NCBI RefSeq assembly: GCF_900103875.1
Contig: NZ_LT629705.1
Location: 448,501-512,500, forward strand
Direction of reading: 5' to 3'
Length of the DNA: 64,000 nt
Source: Pseudomonas arsenicoxydans
GTDB taxonomy: Bacteria; Pseudomonadota; Gammaproteobacteria; Pseudomonadales; Pseudomonadaceae
Shown: positions 59,394 to 64,000 of the stretch, piece after piece
Position numbering within the stretch: position 1 is the stretch's first letter
Layout of the letters: every line of letters starts with the position of its first letter
Position numbers and translations under genes: made by a program
The notes under the pieces: generated by a model
Told to the model about the DNA's origin: nothing
The model's input: only the letters and a program-made list of their open reading frames with translations
Database searches by the model: none

Positions 59394-59621
59394 GACAATC
59401 CTCGATTACTGCAATCCGTTACGAGGCTCCTTTGTGTTACTTGCAACCTCGACTTCGCGCCATCCTAACGCGCTCGCACCGTTTGATGCAGCCCCTTTCC
59501 AGTCAGCGAGATAGACGGTGAGGGCGAAACCAACTCTAATTAGCTTAGTGGCGAACTGACCGCTTCGTTGAGAGTCGAAGCGGATAACTTTTCGCCTTTC
59601 CCTGTTTTGTGAAGGACGCCC

Positions 59622-60365
59622 ATGTCGTTTTTTAAAATCGCCTCCGTGGCCGCAATCGCCCTGACCCTGGGTGCCTGCCAGAGTTTGTTCCAGCCCAATT
59701 ACCGGACACCGCTGCAGACCACCCGCGATGCCTCGGAAACATTGAAGCCGGGTTGCTCCAATCCTGATTGCCCGCTGGTGAACATCGACACCGTGCACTT
59801 CCCGGCCGAATCACAACTGGACGGCATCGTGGAAAAAAACCTGTTGCAACTGACCCGCACCCCGGACGCCCCGGCAGCGCCGACCCTGGCCGCGTATCGC
59901 GATCAGTTCCTGCGCACCGCAGCACCGCACTCCAGCAGCTACTTGCAAGCCAAGGTACGTGAGCAGCATGACGGCTTGGTGATTGTCGAATTTTCCAGTT
60001 ACCTGGACACCGGCAATGCGCAAGGCACGCCTGGACGCAGCTTCATCAACTATTCGCGCCAGCAGAATAAAGTGCTGACACTGTCGGATATGTTGCTGCC
60101 GGGACAGGAAGAGGCGTTCTGGAAAGCCGCGCAAGTGGCGCACAACAGCTGGCTGATCAGCACCAAACTCGATCAGGAGCCGGAGTTCCTTAAGACCTGG
60201 CATTTCCAGAAAACCCAGAACGTGGCGCTGACCTACGGTGGGGTGATCCTCAAGTACGAAGTCAGCACCATCGCGCCTTACGCGCTGGGCCACATCGAAC
60301 TGAAGATCCCTTACCCGCGCCTGAACGGCATTCTCAAGCCTGAGCTGTTTCCCGGCCGTAACTGA
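59622..60365 (+). CDS. RsiV family (DUF3298-type) lipoprotein
   Basis: 247 residues. Signal peptide with lipobox LGAC (Cys19), then a domain resembling the extracytoplasmic RsiV/DUF3298 fold: LDGIVEKNLLQLTRTPDAPA, YLQAKVREQHDGLVIVEFSS, RSFINYSRQQNKVLTLSDML and FQKTQNVALTYGGVILKYEV. In Bacillus, RsiV binds lysozyme; here only the fold is suggested. The 3' end overlaps that of the convergent cytX gene by 32 bp. GTGAAGGA precedes the ATG. Confidence 0.83.
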   Translation: MSFFKIASVAAIALTLGACQSLFQPNYRTPLQTTRDASETLKPGCSNPDCPLVNIDTVHFPAESQLDGIVEKNLLQLTRTPDAPAAPTLAAYRDQFLRTAAPHSSSYLQAKVREQHDGLVIVEFSSYLDTGNAQGTPGRSFINYSRQQNKVLTLSDMLLPGQEEAFWKAAQVAHNSWLISTKLDQEPEFLKTWHFQKTQNVALTYGGVILKYEVSTIAPYALGHIELKIPYPRLNGILKPELFPGRN

Positions 60366-61614
60366 AGGCCCGACCCAGCACGAGCTGAAGCAACCCTGCC
60401 AGAATCAACGACGGCAGGGTTGCGCCGATGTCCGGATACAGATTGGCCAGCAAGTGATAAGTGCTCACCCCGCCCAACCAGGCGAGCAACGCCGGCCAGC
60501 GCAACGCGGCTGATGCCACCTGAGCACTGCGTTTGCGCAAGATGAAGTGATCCACCAGCACCACGCCGAACAGCGGCGCAAACACCGAACCGATCAACAG
60601 CAAAAAGTTCTGGTACTGGGCCAACGGCGCCAGGCACGCAATCAGAGTGCAAATGACGCCAATCGCCAGGGCCAGATGCTCGACCTTCAAGCGCAATAGA
60701 ATCCCGCTGGACACCGCCGCCGAGTGAATATCGGCAAAGGCATTTTCCGACTCATCCAGCAGAATCAGCAGCAGCGGAATCCCCAGACCTGCGCCGGCCA
60801 GTGCCAACAACAAGGCATTCACTTCACCGCTTGGCGCGAACGCCAGGGTGTACGCCACGCCCAGGCTCATCAGCCAGAAGTTACCGATAAAGAAACCCAG
60901 CGCCGTGCCGCCAAACACGTTTTTCGCACGCTTGCCGAAACGTGAATAGTCGGCAATCAGCGGCAGCCACGACAGCGGCATGGCGATCGCGATGTCGAAG
61001 CCGACGGCGAATGGCATCGAACCGTCACCGGCCTGCGCCCACAAGGCGGCCAGATCGGCTTTGGCGAACAGGTTCCAGGTCAGCCAGATGCATGCCGCCA
61101 GCAACAGCCAGATGCCCCACTTGCGCAGAATCTGCCGCACGAAGGTCAACGGCCCGCTGACTGCCAGCAAGGTCGCCAGTGCGCCGAAGAACAAGGTCCA
61201 GAGCAGCGGATTCGACAGCAGGCTGCCTTCGCTGAAGGCCCGCGTGCCGAGCAGGCTGGCCGCGTCGCGCATGACGATGATTTCGAACGAGCCCCAACCG
61301 ATCAGTTGCAGCAGGTTCAGCACGGCCGGCAGGCTGGCGCCGCGTTTGCCGAGGCTGAGTTTGAGCGCAGCCATCGACGACAGGCCGGTGTCGCTGCCGA
61401 TCACGCCGACGGCAGCCAGCAGCAGAACGCCGACCAAGGTGCCGAGAAAGATCGCCAGCAACGAGCCGGACAGGCCCAGACCTGGCGCGAGCAAAGCGCC
61501 GGTTTGCAGCACCATCAAACCGATGCCGAGGGAGAACCACAGGGAAAACAGATCGCGACCGCCAAACACGCGCCTATCGGCGGGTACGGCTGTGTCAGGG
61601 GAGTAGGTGTTCAA
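60334..61614 (-). CDS. cytX: Putative hydroxymethylpyrimidine transporter CytX
   Basis: 426 residues from a TTG at 61614 (family N-terminus NTYSPDTAVPADRRVFGGRD); another TTG at 61653 is possible and no ATG is available. About twelve membrane segments of the purine-cytosine permease (NCS1) family: LFSLWFSLGIGLMVLQTGAL, LQLIGWGSFEIIVMRDAASL, MPLSWLPLIADYSRFGKRAK. CytX proteins sit next to thi genes and are thought to import the thiamine precursor HMP. Here it follows thiC, which makes HMP-P. Confidence 0.85.
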   Translation of the reverse strand: MNTYSPDTAVPADRRVFGGRDLFSLWFSLGIGLMVLQTGALLAPGLGLSGSLLAIFLGTLVGVLLLAAVGVIGSDTGLSSMAALKLSLGKRGASLPAVLNLLQLIGWGSFEIIVMRDAASLLGTRAFSEGSLLSNPLLWTLFFGALATLLAVSGPLTFVRQILRKWGIWLLLAACIWLTWNLFAKADLAALWAQAGDGSMPFAVGFDIAIAMPLSWLPLIADYSRFGKRAKNVFGGTALGFFIGNFWLMSLGVAYTLAFAPSGEVNALLLALAGAGLGIPLLLILLDESENAFADIHSAAVSSGILLRLKVEHLALAIGVICTLIACLAPLAQYQNFLLLIGSVFAPLFGVVLVDHFILRKRSAQVASAALRWPALLAWLGGVSTYHLLANLYPDIGATLPSLILAGLLQLVLGRAFSYGRETAQA

Positions 61615-61651
61615 GTCAGATATCTCAAGGGAACCATGGGTTACAAGCTTC

Positions 61652-61725
61652 AAGCGGCAAGCCTCAAGAAAAAGCAGATCCAGCCTTTGCTTCTAACTTG
61701 CAGCTTACCGCTTGCAACTTGCCGC

Positions 61726-61727
<2 letters not shown>
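61652..61727. repeat. Inverted repeat between thiC and cytX
   Basis: AAGCGGCAAG (61652-61661) pairs perfectly with CTTGCCGCTT (61718-61727). CTTGCAGCTTACCGCTTGC lies between. The right arm overlaps the thiC stop codon. Confidence 0.6.
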
Positions 61728-63880
<2,153 letters not shown>

Positions 63881-63891
63881 ACCCGGCCAGT

Positions 63892-64000
63892 CTAGACATA
63901 AGTGGCAAAGAACGCCAACACCGCGGTAAACACCATGATGAATGGCGCAATTAACGGATTGTTGCCGAACGTGGCCACCACTACACTCGCCAAGCCATGC
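63892..64000 (-). CDS. C-terminal end of an unidentified membrane protein (runs off right edge)
   Basis: The last 36 codons of a minus-strand gene: HGLASVVVATFGNNPLIAPF then IMVFTAVLAFFATYV and a TAG stop at 63894-63892. One hydrophobic segment at the very C-terminus suggests a polytopic inner membrane protein, perhaps a transporter. The stop is 12 bp before the TPP riboswitch. Too little is visible to name it. Confidence 0.55.
   Translation of the reverse strand, partial: HGLASVVVATFGNNPLIAPFIMVFTAVLAFFATYV

Overview
The window is a stretch of chromosome from a Pseudomonas of the P. fluorescens group. Codon use is GC-rich, typical of the genus. The gene order is the conserved Pseudomonas order from the dnaB/rplI/rpsR/rpsF region through purA, hfl-hfq-miaA-mutL, orn-rsgA, motAB, rhdA-psd, serB, parC-parE and thiC. 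It also carries the 'GTAGGAGCTG...' and 'GCGGGCTTGCCCGC' palindromic REP-type repeats common in fluorescent pseudomonads. Most of it is core housekeeping DNA. I saw no insertion sequence, prophage, integrase or CRISPR array.

Left to right: (1) 1-4.2 kb, minus: a two-gene set of unknown product (circularly permuted ATP-grasp protein plus transglutaminase/DUF2126 protein). (2) 4.5-14.2 kb, minus: a YgiQ radical-SAM protein, dnaB, then rpsF-rpsR-DUF2232-rplI and rnr-rlmB. (3) 14.3-14.8 kb: two near-identical promoter-tRNA-Leu(CAG)-terminator cassettes. (4) 15-17.6 kb, plus: a Fur-box-preceded iron ABC transporter pair (binding protein and permease, no ATPase). (5) 17.7-32.7 kb, minus: a chemoreceptor, then purA-hisZ, then the tsaE-amiB-mutL-miaA-hfq-hflX-hflK-hflC series, with nnrD/E at its head. 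(6) 32.8-36.4 kb: queG, a TRIC-type channel, orn and rsgA.

(7) 36.6-38.5 kb, plus: the accessory insert and the most interesting part of the window. It is a tight three-gene operon, TIR-like protein - caspase-like protease - second TIR protein, placed between rsgA and motB. It matches the TIR plus caspase architecture described as type IV Thoeris anti-phage immunity: TIR enzymes make an NAD-derived signal and the caspase-like protease is the effector. The presence of two different TIR proteins is the unusual point. Just downstream are a duplicated terminator, a copy of a ~300-bp dispersed repeat, and a (GGGGTT)n G-quadruplex-type tract.

(8) 39-49.3 kb: motB-motA under a FliA-type promoter, an HDOD protein, rhdA, psd, a PilZ-like protein, serB and a YtjB/AhpA-like membrane protein. 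The fimX gene that lies between the PilZ gene and serB in P. aeruginosa is absent. (9) 49.6-59.4 kb, minus: an orphan PqiC-like lipoprotein, parC, a retropepsin-like protease, a phytase-like esterase and parE in a coupled operon, then yqiA, a block of repeats, cpdA, yqiB and nudF. (10) 59.6-64 kb: an RsiV-family lipoprotein, the putative hydroxymethylpyrimidine transporter cytX, thiC with its TPP riboswitch, and the 3' end of a membrane-protein gene running off the right edge.

The long open frames lying antisense to dnaB, ygiQ, rnr, parC, thiC and the DUF2126 gene are composition artefacts. They are not annotated.
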